DNA of 64,000 bases, from the NCBI GenBank assembly GCA_035464675.1, contig DATHSA010000081.1:44350-108349 (forward strand), in the 5' to 3' direction. The position numbers and the translations under genes were made by a program. Below the pieces are notes generated by a model that was not told the DNA's origin, searched no databases, and worked only from the letters and a program-made list of their open reading frames with translations. The stretch is from JAUYIV01 sp035464675. Its GTDB lineage: Bacteria > Actinomycetota > Acidimicrobiia > Spongiisociales > UBA11373. Below are positions 41,820 to 49,937 of the stretch, piece after piece (within the stretch, counting starts at the first letter, position 1; every line of letters begins with the position of its first letter).

Positions 41820-43889
41820 ATGGGTCTCGGACCGCTCGCTCGCATCCTCCTGGTCCTCGCACTGGCGGTGCCCGTCGTTTCTCTCGGCCCAGGGGAGGCG
41901 CGCGCCGAAGGCGACCTGGAGGTCGCCGCCAAGGTCACCTATACGGTCGAGGCCGAGTCTGGGGTGCTTCGCGTCGCCATCGAGTACACCCTCACGAACC
42001 TGAAGCCGAGCACCACCAGCGGGAACGTCACCACCCGCTACTACTACGACCGCTACGCCCTGGTGATCCCCGACGAGGCGACCGATCTGATCGCAACCGG
42101 CCAATCCGGCTCGCTGCGCGTCACCGACGAGGTCGCCGAACTGGAGGATGGCTCCGAAGGCCGCGTGGCGACGATCCACATGGGGTCGATCTTCTACCGG
42201 CAGTCGCGAACCTTCACCTTCTCCTTCGGCATCCCCGGCGGGGAGCCGCGTTCGGCGGCCGGGGTGCGCGTCAACCCCGCGTACACGGCCTTCTGGGCCG
42301 GTGCATTCGGGGATCCAGACAAGTCCCAGGTCGAGATCCGCCTGCCGGCAGGCTTCGAGGTCAGCACGTACGGCGACTTCGTCGAGCGCACCGACACCGA
42401 TGCGGAGATCATCCTCTCCGAGGACGACATCGCGGACCCGTACGAGTGGGGCGTCTTCGTCACCGGCCGTCGGGACGACGCTCTGGATGCGACGACCGTC
42501 GACCTAGGCGGTCTCGAGATCGAGGTGAAGGCCTGGCCCGGAGACACTCTCTGGTCGGATCGTGTCGCGGACGTCGCGGCGAGGGGCATGCCCGAGCTCC
42601 AGTCCATGGTCGGGCTGGAGTATCACGTCGACCAGCTGGCCTTCCTCGAGACACTGGATCCGGCACTGGTCGGGTATGCCGGGTGGTATCTCGTCGGCGA
42701 GCACCGCATCGAAATGAGCGAGCATCTGGACGACCATGTGATCCTGCACGAACTCGCGCACCTCTGGTTCAACGAGGACCTGTTCATCGACCGGTGGATC
42801 AACGAGGGCCTGGCCGACACCTTCGCCGCCGAGGCGGTGATCGCGATCGACGGCGAGTCGGATGATGCGTACTCGCGGGCGCTCATACCGGTCACCTCGC
42901 TGAGCATCGCCGTTCCTCTCAATGATTGGGACCTACCCGCCTCGTCCGACGCGGACGACGACGAGATCCGGCGCCGTGAGGACTACGGGTACAACGCGTC
43001 GTTCTTCGTCGTGCGCGCTTTGTTCGAGGAGATCGGCCCGGAAGGACTCAGCGTCGTGCTGAAGACTGCCTCGGCCGACGAGATCGCATATCAGGGCAAC
43101 GGCACCCCGGAGTCCGTCGATCCGCTCGACAGTTGGCGTCGCCTCCTCGACATCCTCCAGGAGGTCGCGGGCTCCGACGAAGCAGAAGAGCTCTTCCGCA
43201 CGTACGTCGTCGCCGAGCGGGACTTCGATCGTCTGGACGACCGGGCTGAGGCGAGAGATGCCTATCACGCCCATCGGGCAGCCGCCGGGGGTTGGGACAC
43301 CCCTCTCGCGCTCCGGGAGCCCCTTGCAGAGTGGGAGTTCGACGACGCCCTCGCCGCGATCGATGCGGCGTCCGCCGTCCTCGAACTCAGCAGCCGGCTC
43401 CAGGCTCTGGCCGCAGGGCTGGGTCTGGATGCCCCCGACTCGGTCGAGCTCGCCTACGAGGCCGCCACCGATCTCGGCGGCCTCGACGACGCGTCTGCCC
43501 TGGCAGGCCTGCAGTTGGAGGCGTTGGAGCTGGTCTCGGAGGCACGAGCGGCCGTCGACGGGCAGAGGGGGTTCTTCGACAGGATCGGGTTGATCGGCCA
43601 GAACCCCGAGCTGGAGTGGTCGGAGGCGGCGGAGGCCTTCGAGGCAGAGGACCTGGAGGGAGCGCGCGTCGAGGCCCGGGAGGCGATCGACATGCTGGCG
43701 AATGCGGCAGGCGTGGGGCGCCGCCGAGTGCTCTTCGCCGGCGCCGGTTTCGTCGGTTTCGCCCTGGTGACGACCGGTGGGGTCTGGCTCATTGCTCGCC
43801 GGCGGCGACCGCGTAGCGAGGGTGGGGATGCCGGGAGCGGGCTCAAAGTGGACGCCTCGGATGGCGACGGATCGGCCCCACTCCCCTGA
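41820..43889 (+). CDS. membrane-anchored HExxH metallopeptidase
   Basis: 689 residues: signal peptide (MGLGPLARILLVLALAVPVV), an N-terminal beta-rich domain, and a gluzincin active site HELAHLWF with the downstream NEGLADTFAAE supplying the third zinc ligand, resembling M1-type peptidases. A helical C-terminal region follows, then one membrane segment (VLFAGAGFVGFALVTTGGVW) and a basic stop-transfer RRRRP. It is therefore anchored with the catalytic part outside. The ATG at 41820 is chosen because it begins the signal peptide; an ATG at 41730 would add 30 residues. Confidence 0.78.
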   Translation: MGLGPLARILLVLALAVPVVSLGPGEARAEGDLEVAAKVTYTVEAESGVLRVAIEYTLTNLKPSTTSGNVTTRYYYDRYALVIPDEATDLIATGQSGSLRVTDEVAELEDGSEGRVATIHMGSIFYRQSRTFTFSFGIPGGEPRSAAGVRVNPAYTAFWAGAFGDPDKSQVEIRLPAGFEVSTYGDFVERTDTDAEIILSEDDIADPYEWGVFVTGRRDDALDATTVDLGGLEIEVKAWPGDTLWSDRVADVAARGMPELQSMVGLEYHVDQLAFLETLDPALVGYAGWYLVGEHRIEMSEHLDDHVILHELAHLWFNEDLFIDRWINEGLADTFAAEAVIAIDGESDDAYSRALIPVTSLSIAVPLNDWDLPASSDADDDEIRRREDYGYNASFFVVRALFEEIGPEGLSVVLKTASADEIAYQGNGTPESVDPLDSWRRLLDILQEVAGSDEAEELFRTYVVAERDFDRLDDRAEARDAYHAHRAAAGGWDTPLALREPLAEWEFDDALAAIDAASAVLELSSRLQALAAGLGLDAPDSVELAYEAATDLGGLDDASALAGLQLEALELVSEARAAVDGQRGFFDRIGLIGQNPELEWSEAAEAFEAEDLEGARVEAREAIDMLANAAGVGRRRVLFAGAGFVGFALVTTGGVWLIARRRRPRSEGGDAGSGLKVDASDGDGSAPLP

Positions 43890-43910
43890 GTCCCTGCCCT
43901 GTCCCGGCTG

Positions 43911-43970
43911 TCAGGTCAGGATGATGAGCAGGATGATGATGAGAATCAGCGTTCCGACTCCGATGTACAT
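43911..43970 (-). CDS. 19-residue hydrophobic peptide, MYIGVG type (1)
   Basis: MYIGVGTLILIIILLIILT, preceded by GGGAG at 5 nt. It shares its first six residues (MYIGVG) and overall form with the peptide encoded at 57837-57896. Probably a single membrane helix. It lies downstream of the metallopeptidase gene on the opposite strand, with a SigB/F-like promoter motif at 44005-44030. The repeated sequence, SD and promoter argue that it is real despite its size. Confidence 0.6.
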   Translation of the reverse strand: MYIGVGTLILIIILLIILT

Positions 43971-44004
43971 CGAGTCTCCCTTCGTGGTGGCGGCGCCCCG
44001 GGCC

Positions 44005-44030
44005 TTCCTCGATCGGCACCGGCGTAAACC
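44005..44030 (-). promoter_or_regulatory. weak SigB/SigF-like promoter for the peptide at 43911-43970
   Basis: On the minus strand GGTT, 16 nt, GAGGAA. The -35 and spacing match the two better examples at 57765 and 61526; the -10 deviates from GGGTAA. It lies 35 bp before the peptide start. Confidence 0.35.
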
Positions 44031-44036
44031 TTCCAC

Positions 44037-44105
44037 GTTTGGCCCGTACCCCTCGCCGGGAACACTGAACATGTTTGGCCCGTACCCATCGCCGGGAACA
44101 CTGAA
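44037..44105 (+). promoter_or_regulatory. duplicated SigB/SigF-like promoter upstream of the PRC-barrel gene
   Basis: Two 33-bp direct copies (44037-44069 and 44073-44105, one mismatch, period 36). Each holds GTTT, 17 nt, GGGAAC, resembling the general-stress sigma consensus GTTT-N(14-16)-GGGWA, with spacing one to two bases longer. The second copy ends 31 bp before the PRC-barrel ATG. The repeat is not coding. Confidence 0.5.
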
Positions 44106-44136
44106 GGGGACCGACCGCGACCAGGAGACCATTCAC

Positions 44137-44484
44137 ATGCAACCCAAGGTTCTCTCCGCACACACCCTCATGGGCGACTCCGTCCGCGATACGAAGGGTG
44201 AGCGCATGGGCGACCTCAAGGAACTCATGATCGACCTCGACAGCGGACGCATTTCATATGCCGTTGTTTCGTTCGGGGGATTCCTCGGCCTGGGCGACAA
44301 GCTGTTCGCCATGCCATGGAATGTCCTTCGAGTCGACACCGAGAACCGCCAGATCGTGCTGGACGTCCCCAAGGAGACGCTCGAGAGCGCGCCGGGCTTC
44401 GACAAGTCCGACTGGCCGGACTCGGCCGAGCACTGGGGCCTCGTCGACACCCATTGGGCCGACTACGGACGGCAGGCCGTCTGA
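44137..44484 (+). CDS. PRC-barrel domain protein
   Basis: 115 residues. The N-terminal 75 match the PRC-barrel fold (LMGDSVRDTKGERMGDLKEL, ISYAVVSFGGFLGLGDKLFA, PWNVLRVDTENRQIVLDVPK), followed by an acidic, Trp-rich tail. PRC-barrel proteins of this type are often stress-induced and of unknown role. The ATG at 44137 fits the family; the upstream frame crosses the promoter repeat. It is followed by a strong hairpin. Confidence 0.85.
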   Translation: MQPKVLSAHTLMGDSVRDTKGERMGDLKELMIDLDSGRISYAVVSFGGFLGLGDKLFAMPWNVLRVDTENRQIVLDVPKETLESAPGFDKSDWPDSAEHWGLVDTHWADYGRQAV

Positions 44485-44499
44485 ATCAGCCCATCCCAT

Positions 44500-44528
44500 C
44501 GAGCCGCCCCGGACTCCGGGGCGGCTCG
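44500..44528. terminator. strong bidirectional hairpin between convergent genes
   Basis: A perfect 13-bp stem (CGAGCCGCCCCGG with its complement) and a 3-nt loop lie 15 bp after the PRC-barrel stop and 11 bp beyond the stop of the DEAD-helicase gene. It can act for both strands; there is no long T-run, as is common in GC-rich genomes. Confidence 0.7.
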
Positions 44529-44539
44529 GCGCGGCAGAT

Positions 44540-45790
44540 TTAGCGGCGACGGCGTCCCCGCCGGAACCGCCGTGAGATGTCGACGTCGGAGGTCGTCTTG
44601 GGTTCGACCTCGTCGGGCTCGAAGCCGACGAGGTCATCGAGGCGGTCGTCGTTGGAGAACATCTTCACGATCTCGTAGTTGAGGCCCGATGCCCTCTGAA
44701 GTCGTTCGACGTCCTCCACCTGGTCCCATTCGACGAGGGTGACCACCAGACCGGTCTCGCCGGCCCTCGCGGTGCGTCCGGACCGATGGACGAAGCTCTT
44801 GTAGTCCTGCGGGGGGTCGAAGTGCAGGACCACGTCGACGTCGTCGATGTGGAGTCCGCGGGCAGCGATGTTCGTTGCCACGAGGGCCGGGAGCTTCCCT
44901 TCGGCGAAGTCGCCGAGCACACGCTCCCGGTCACGCTGCTGCTTGTCGCCGTGGATGGCGCGGGCGTCGACTCCCTCATCGTGGAGCTGGCGGGCCACCC
45001 GATCGGCGTTGGCCTTGGTCCCCACGAACACCAGCGTTCGCTCGACGCTGCCGATCACACGGGCGGCGACCTTTGCCTTGTCGCGGTAGTGGACCGAGAT
45101 GAAGCGATGCGTCTGTTCCTCGACGATGTCGCTCTCGGTGATGACCTCGTGGCGGACAGGATCCCGCAGATAGGCATTGACCAGAGACCGGACCGCGCCG
45201 TCGAGGGTGGCCGAGAACAGCATCACCTGGGGTGTGCCCCCGACCGAGCGCATGATGGATCGGACCTGCGGGAGGAAGCCCATGTCGGCCATCTGATCGG
45301 CCTCGTCGAGGACGACGCAGTCGACCTGCCCGACGTCGACCGTCTTCCGCCGGATCAGGTCGATCAGGCGCCCGGGTGTGGCGACGACGATGTCTACGCC
45401 GTCGCGCAAGGCATCGATCTGGGGACCCATTGGCGCACCCCCATACACGGCGATGAGCGACCGGTCGGAGGCGACGGCCAGCGGCTGCAATTCCTCGGCG
45501 ACCTGAAGGCACAGCTCGCGGGTCGGCACCAGGACGAGGGAGGCCGGCTGCCTGGAGACCGCCTTCCGGGTCCGCTGGATCAGCGGGATGCCGAACGCGA
45601 GGGACTTCCCCGAGCCCGTCTGGGCCTTCCCGCAGACATCGCGGCCTGCGAGACCGTCGGGGATCGTCATCGTCTGGATCGGGAATGGGGCGGTTATGCC
45701 CCGGTCGGCGAGTTGCCGGGTGATCTCGTCCGACACCCCGAGGTCTGTGAACAGGGTGGTGGTGGTGGTGGTGATGGCAGTCTCCGTCAT
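44540..45790 (-). CDS. DEAD-box RNA helicase
   Basis: 416 residues: Q motif (FPIQTMTIPDGLAGRDV), Walker A AQTGSGKS, VPTREL, VATPGRL, DEAD box VVLDEADQMADMG, LFSATLD, and the C-terminal ATNIAARGLHIDDV and HRSGRTARAG. A basic tail ends RRFRRGRRRR, typical of RNA-binding RhlE-like helicases. A run of six to seven Thr follows the first residues. It stands alone with the strong hairpin at its 3' end. Confidence 0.94.
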   Translation of the reverse strand: MTETAITTTTTTLFTDLGVSDEITRQLADRGITAPFPIQTMTIPDGLAGRDVCGKAQTGSGKSLAFGIPLIQRTRKAVSRQPASLVLVPTRELCLQVAEELQPLAVASDRSLIAVYGGAPMGPQIDALRDGVDIVVATPGRLIDLIRRKTVDVGQVDCVVLDEADQMADMGFLPQVRSIMRSVGGTPQVMLFSATLDGAVRSLVNAYLRDPVRHEVITESDIVEEQTHRFISVHYRDKAKVAARVIGSVERTLVFVGTKANADRVARQLHDEGVDARAIHGDKQQRDRERVLGDFAEGKLPALVATNIAARGLHIDDVDVVLHFDPPQDYKSFVHRSGRTARAGETGLVVTLVEWDQVEDVERLQRASGLNYEIVKMFSNDDRLDDLVGFEPDEVEPKTTSDVDISRRFRRGRRRR

Positions 45791-46160
45791 GTCGGTGTGG
45801 CGCGTCGCGGCGAAGGCATGTCATCTGACGCAGGGGTCGAAGACGGGCGGCGACCGCCGGAATGCCACTCTAGCCGTCGGCCGTTCGCTGCCCGGCATTG
45901 AGCCAATCGTCGATCTGTGAGCGGTAGCCTGCGGCGATCCGACAGGGAGCGCCACGATGGTCGATGTTCGGATCTACGGACAGGTCGAAGGGCTCCAGCA
46001 GCGCTCGGCTGGCGACACCAGATCCTCCCCAACGGTGACCACTCTGGACCAGCCCCCTCGGCCACCACCACACCAAGAGCTGACTGCCCCCCTGACCAGC
46101 CGTGCTCGGGCCGTGGACCCCGGTGTGGAAAGATGCATCTGAATCTCGAGCGAGCGATTC
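45791..46160. other. 370-bp gap with one doubtful small frame
   Basis: No recognised gene. A 61-codon plus-strand frame at 45957-46142 (starting MVDVRIYGQVEGLQQRSAGD) has AGGGAG seven bases upstream, but the composition becomes non-coding after about 25 codons. It may be a remnant. The gap also holds the upstream regions of the divergent DEAD-helicase and MDR genes. Confidence 0.3.
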
Positions 46161-47186
46161 ATGGCTCAGACGATGAAGGCGGCGGTTGCCCTGAGATACG
46201 GGCCACCCGACGTGGTCCAGATCGCCGACGTTCCGCGTCCCGTCCCGGCCGCCGACGAGCTCCTCGTTCGCGTCAGGGCGACCACGGTCAATCGCACCGA
46301 CTGCGGGTACCGCGGCGGCAAGCCGTTCATCATCCGGTTCTTCGGCGGCCTCAGGCGGCCCAAGTTCCCGATATGGGGTACCGAGTTCTCCGGTGTCGTC
46401 GAGGCGATCGGCACGGCGGTCACTGCCTTCGACGTCGGCGATCGCGTTCTCGGTTGGTGTGAGGGCACGTTCGGCTCGCACGCCGGGTACATGACGGTGA
46501 GGGCCGATCGACCTCTCGTGATGAAGGTCCCTGACGGAGCAACGTTCGCCGAGGTGGCGCCGAGCACAGAGGGTGCCCATTATGCGATGGGGTTCCTTCG
46601 CCGCACCGGCGTCGGGCCCGGAGACGACGTCATGGTCTACGGGGCCAGCGGCACGATCGGCACTGCGGCCGTGAGCTTCGCCAAGATTCTGGGCGCCAGG
46701 GTGACCGCGGTGTGTGGCTCCGATGCGGTCGAGTTGGTCGGCGGCCTGGGGGCAGATCGTGTCGTCGATTACCAGACGGAGAACGTCTACGCCGACGAAC
46801 AACGCTACGACGTGATCGTCGATGCGGTGGGCAAACGATCGTTCCTGCGGATGCGCCGGCTGCTGAAGCCGAAGGGCATCTACACGGCATCCGAGCGACC
46901 GATGCTGTCCAAGCCGGGGCTGTTCGCTCCCGTCTTCATTGGATGGCTGCTCACATCCTGGATCACCGGGCTGTTGCGGGGGCGGCGCATGTTGTTCATC
47001 GCGCCGCAGAGCGATCCCGACGGTCTGCGAGTGATCCGGGAGGCGATCGCGAGCGGCGGGTATCGCCCCGTCATCGATCGCACCTATCCCCTCGACGAGA
47101 TAGTCGAGGCCTATCGCTACGCCGAGAGCGGTCGGAAGCTGGGCAATCTCGTGATCGATGTCGACGGAGCGGGTGAGGTCGTCTGA
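46161..47186 (+). CDS. MDR-family NAD(P)H-dependent oxidoreductase
   Basis: 341 residues of the medium-chain dehydrogenase/reductase superfamily, closest in look to zinc-free quinone oxidoreductases. The N-terminal GroES-like domain has VRVRATTVNRTDCGYRGGK and WGTEFSGVVEAIG; the Rossmann domain has VMVYGASGTIGTAAVSFAKI for NAD(P). The catalytic zinc Cys is absent. A hydrophobic insertion (FAPVFIGWLLTSWITGLL) interrupts the C-terminal part, as in other members of this subgroup. The substrate is unknown. Confidence 0.88.
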   Translation: MAQTMKAAVALRYGPPDVVQIADVPRPVPAADELLVRVRATTVNRTDCGYRGGKPFIIRFFGGLRRPKFPIWGTEFSGVVEAIGTAVTAFDVGDRVLGWCEGTFGSHAGYMTVRADRPLVMKVPDGATFAEVAPSTEGAHYAMGFLRRTGVGPGDDVMVYGASGTIGTAAVSFAKILGARVTAVCGSDAVELVGGLGADRVVDYQTENVYADEQRYDVIVDAVGKRSFLRMRRLLKPKGIYTASERPMLSKPGLFAPVFIGWLLTSWITGLLRGRRMLFIAPQSDPDGLRVIREAIASGGYRPVIDRTYPLDEIVEAYRYAESGRKLGNLVIDVDGAGEVV

Positions 47187-47204
47187 TCTCGCCCGGCGCA
47201 GCCC

Positions 47205-47990
47205 CTAACCCGTCGAGATGTAGGCGGCGATCAGCGCGGAGGCATTGACCATCGCGTGAAAGATCACGGGGGCGGCCAGGTGCCGGGTACGAATTCGCAT
47301 CCACGCGAACACGACACCGACGAGGGCGGTCGACACCACTCCCCCGGGGATCACCGCCCACATTGGAAGGCTCGATAGGGACTCGTTGGCGGTCTGGACG
47401 CTGATCGTGGGGAGAACGTGCCAGAACCCGAAAAGCAGGGCGCTCAGGGCGATGGCCGTCCACCTGCGTGATGTGGTCAGCAGGACCCCGAGGAGGGCTC
47501 CCCGGAAGAGGATCTCCTCTCCGAGCGCCGTGCCGAGCGGGATGCGAATCACGGCGTGATACACCAGGCCTGCGACGCCGAGGCCGTCGGCGCGCGAGTC
47601 CTCATAGAGACCATCGAATGCCGGTACGCCCAGGTTCGTGAAGATGAGAAGCGCCGCCACGGTCCCGGCAGCGAGTCCGACGAGCGCAGATCTTCCCGCA
47701 GCGCCGCGGCCCAACCCCAGGTCTGTCATCGACGCGCCGCCGCGATGCGCGATGAGCAGGGCTGCGGCGCCGGCGACGATGAACGACGGGAGATACGCCC
47801 AGTCGGGGATGACCCGGTTGAGCACCACATTGGTGGCGACGAGAAGGATGATCAATGCGCCTGGAGACCACCGGGTCGGGCGCTCGTCGCCGCGCCCCGC
47901 GTCGAGGGAGCGGATGTCGGTCGGTGCTCCACCTGGCGCGTCCATCGCAGGGTCGCGCTCGACGGCCTTGGTCGCGACGGGCGAGGTCAT
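47205..47990 (-). CDS. CPBP family intramembrane metalloprotease
   Basis: 261 residues with about seven hydrophobic segments. ABI/CAAX-like motifs are present: GEEILFRGALLG (Glu-Glu and Arg), FGFWHVLP (His) and FHAMVNA (His/Asn). Relatives process prenylated or bacteriocin-related peptides or act in immunity; the target is unknown. A hydrophilic N-terminal tail of about 40 residues precedes the first helix. Confidence 0.87.
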   Translation of the reverse strand: MTSPVATKAVERDPAMDAPGGAPTDIRSLDAGRGDERPTRWSPGALIILLVATNVVLNRVIPDWAYLPSFIVAGAAALLIAHRGGASMTDLGLGRGAAGRSALVGLAAGTVAALLIFTNLGVPAFDGLYEDSRADGLGVAGLVYHAVIRIPLGTALGEEILFRGALLGVLLTTSRRWTAIALSALLFGFWHVLPTISVQTANESLSSLPMWAVIPGGVVSTALVGVVFAWMRIRTRHLAAPVIFHAMVNASALIAAYISTG

Positions 47991-48031
47991 ATGCTCAGGC
48001 TATTCCCGGATCGGCCCGACTTGAACCCCTG

Positions 48032-48973
48032 CTATCCCCTGTCCCACCACTTCAGGACCCGCACGGCCCGCAGGGTGTTCCAGCGGCTGGGCGCTCCCAC
48101 CGGGGACTCGATGTCGAAGAAGACCCTGCCGGTATGGATTCGGTCGAGGAGCCACCGGCCATCCGGTTGTCGCTTCGATCGCACCACCTCGACCGCCTCT
48201 TTCATTCGCGGATCGCGATCCGCCCCGGCTCGGCGGAAGTAGTCGAGGGCGCGGAGGATGTCGTAGTGCCAGTAGTACGGGAAGGCGAAGTCCAGGTAGG
48301 CAGGGTCGACGACCTCTCCGGTGCTCTTGCGCCTGAATAGCCGCCTTTCGAGCAGATACTCTTCGCCGCCACGGCGAGCCTTATGAACCCGGTCTGTGCC
48401 CAGACCGGCGTGCTCCAGTCCGATCAACCCCTCGAGCACGTTGATGGTCGTGTCGAACGAGGAGCGGACGGAGCCCCGCTCCGCCTCGCAGTTCCAGCCG
48501 CCGTCATCGAGACCCTCCTCCAGGATCCGGTCGACGATGCCCCCGACATCGGCCCCCAGGTACGCGCCGGTTTCGATGGTCCGGCCATTGATACAGGGTT
48601 CGACCTCGCCGTCGAAGTAACGCTGGCCCTCGTGCTCCCACCGCCCGTTCGCGGCGACCAGACTGACGGCACGCTGCGCCGAAGGGCTGTTCCGGTCCAG
48701 TCCGAGAATCTGAAGCGTCTGGAGAGTGTGCATGGTCGCCGTCCACGGCTGCATCGGCTCGTCGCCGCCCCATACGAAGTCGGCAGGAAAACAGGCGCCG
48801 CCCGCCCACAATCCGTCGGGGTCCTCGAGCGCGAGCAGACGGGCGCCCCATCCCTCGGTCTCGATCCTGGCGCGTTCTGGGGCCCAATCCGATTCCGGGA
48901 GGTCCAGCAGGTCGCGCATCACCTGCCAGCGAACGGACGGATCGGAGTCGAGGAGCCAATCGATGATGTCCAT
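48032..48973 (-). CDS. alpha-toroid (terpene-cyclase-like/prenyltransferase-like fold) protein
   Basis: 313 residues with repeated helix pairs and QW-like segments (PWTATMHTLQTLQILGL, GGWNCEAERGSVRSSFDTTI, RQPDGRWLLDRIH). It resembles the alpha/alpha toroid of squalene cyclases and prenyltransferases but lacks the DxDD motif of class II cyclases, so a catalytic role is unproven. Actinobacterial relatives are usually orphan genes of unknown function. It is not part of a visible terpene cluster. Confidence 0.68.
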   Translation of the reverse strand: MDIIDWLLDSDPSVRWQVMRDLLDLPESDWAPERARIETEGWGARLLALEDPDGLWAGGACFPADFVWGGDEPMQPWTATMHTLQTLQILGLDRNSPSAQRAVSLVAANGRWEHEGQRYFDGEVEPCINGRTIETGAYLGADVGGIVDRILEEGLDDGGWNCEAERGSVRSSFDTTINVLEGLIGLEHAGLGTDRVHKARRGGEEYLLERRLFRRKSTGEVVDPAYLDFAFPYYWHYDILRALDYFRRAGADRDPRMKEAVEVVRSKRQPDGRWLLDRIHTGRVFFDIESPVGAPSRWNTLRAVRVLKWWDRG

Positions 48974-48996
48974 GCGCCGATCAGGCTAGGCACGGC

Positions 48997-49278
48997 TCAG
49001 ATGTCGACGGGGCCGTCGCGAGTGATCAGGAAGTCGTCGGTCACGGGGCTGAAGGCCCCACGGAACGTTGCATCGTCGATCGAACCGAGCACCCGCAGGA
49101 CCCCGTTGGACTCGTCGTCCCACATGGCCTCGACCTCGATCTGATACTCGACTCCGGAGTGGCCCAGGGCCGGAGTGACCCGGGGATTGCCGACCATGCT
49201 CGAGAGCGAATCGAACGGCTCGCGCCCGACGCGTTCGAGATGCCTGCCCAGGAGCTTGGCGGCTTCGTCGCGATCCAC
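48997..49278 (-). CDS. hypothetical protein
   Basis: 93 residues, no recognised domain; the start is GTG at 49278 (VDRDEAAKLLGRHLERVG). The sequence has alternating strands (VEYQIEVEAMWDDESNGVLR) and an FSPVTDDFLITRDG end, reading like a small alpha-beta domain. It follows the VOC gene with a 2-bp gap, so the two are probably cotranscribed. Upstream in-frame residues are a VOC-gene shadow. Confidence 0.65.
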   Translation of the reverse strand: MDRDEAAKLLGRHLERVGREPFDSLSSMVGNPRVTPALGHSGVEYQIEVEAMWDDESNGVLRVLGSIDDATFRGAFSPVTDDFLITRDGPVDI

Positions 49279-49280
49279 GC

Positions 49281-49670
49281 TCAGGCGAGGTCGTAGGTGA
49301 GGATCTCGATCATGTGGCCGTTGGGATCCGCGAAGTAGACGGACTCCGTCGGTCCGTGCACCCCCGTCGATCGACCGGGGCCGGTCATGCTCTTCATCCG
49401 GCTCGGGCCGTCGCCGTATGTGATCCCCGCCTCGCGGATGCGCTCGAAGGTGGCATCGAAAGTGGCACGGTCCACACAGAACGCCAGGTGGCGCGACCCG
49501 GACACCGGCCACCCGTCATGGAGGTCGAGCGCGGTGTCCGGGGTGATGAGGAGGGCTTCGAATGGACCCGATCTGCCCTTGTGCTCGAGGCCGACGATGT
49601 CCCGATAGAAGGCAAGTGACTCCGCGAGATCGTGGACCTCGAGAATGGTGTGATCCAGGTGAATCGCCAT
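49281..49670 (-). CDS. VOC family protein (second)
   Basis: 129 residues with the VOC fold: MAIHLDHTILEVHDLAESLA and FYRDIVGLEH in module one, SVYFADPNGHMIEILTYDL in module two. The metal-site residues His (LDHTIL) and Glu (MIEIL) are present. It is coupled to the hypothetical gene downstream. The ATG at 49670 fits the family N-terminus. Function otherwise unknown. Confidence 0.9.
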   Translation of the reverse strand: MAIHLDHTILEVHDLAESLAFYRDIVGLEHKGRSGPFEALLITPDTALDLHDGWPVSGSRHLAFCVDRATFDATFERIREAGITYGDGPSRMKSMTGPGRSTGVHGPTESVYFADPNGHMIEILTYDLA

Positions 49671-49937
49671 GCCATCGACCCTACGCAAGTCGCGGCCAGT
49701 ACCCCGGGCATTCCGGGAGACCAGGGTGCGACCAGTGGGGACCGCGACATCGTGAAGACGCGTGGCGGGAGGAGCACCGAGCACTCTGGACGGTCGGCGC
49801 GGCAGCAGAGCCCCCAGCGGATGAAGTCGGAGACCAGGTGTGGCCGTCGGGCGTGAAGACCGTTTCGACCCTCCGGCCGGAGACCGGCAACCATGCCTGC
49901 GCAGACGAGAGCCCGCCCGTACCATGACCGAAACCCC

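Noticed and set aside
45870..46802. Minus-strand frame of 310 codons opposite the MDR gene
   Set aside because: It is the antisense shadow of the MDR oxidoreductase; nothing recognisable in its translation.
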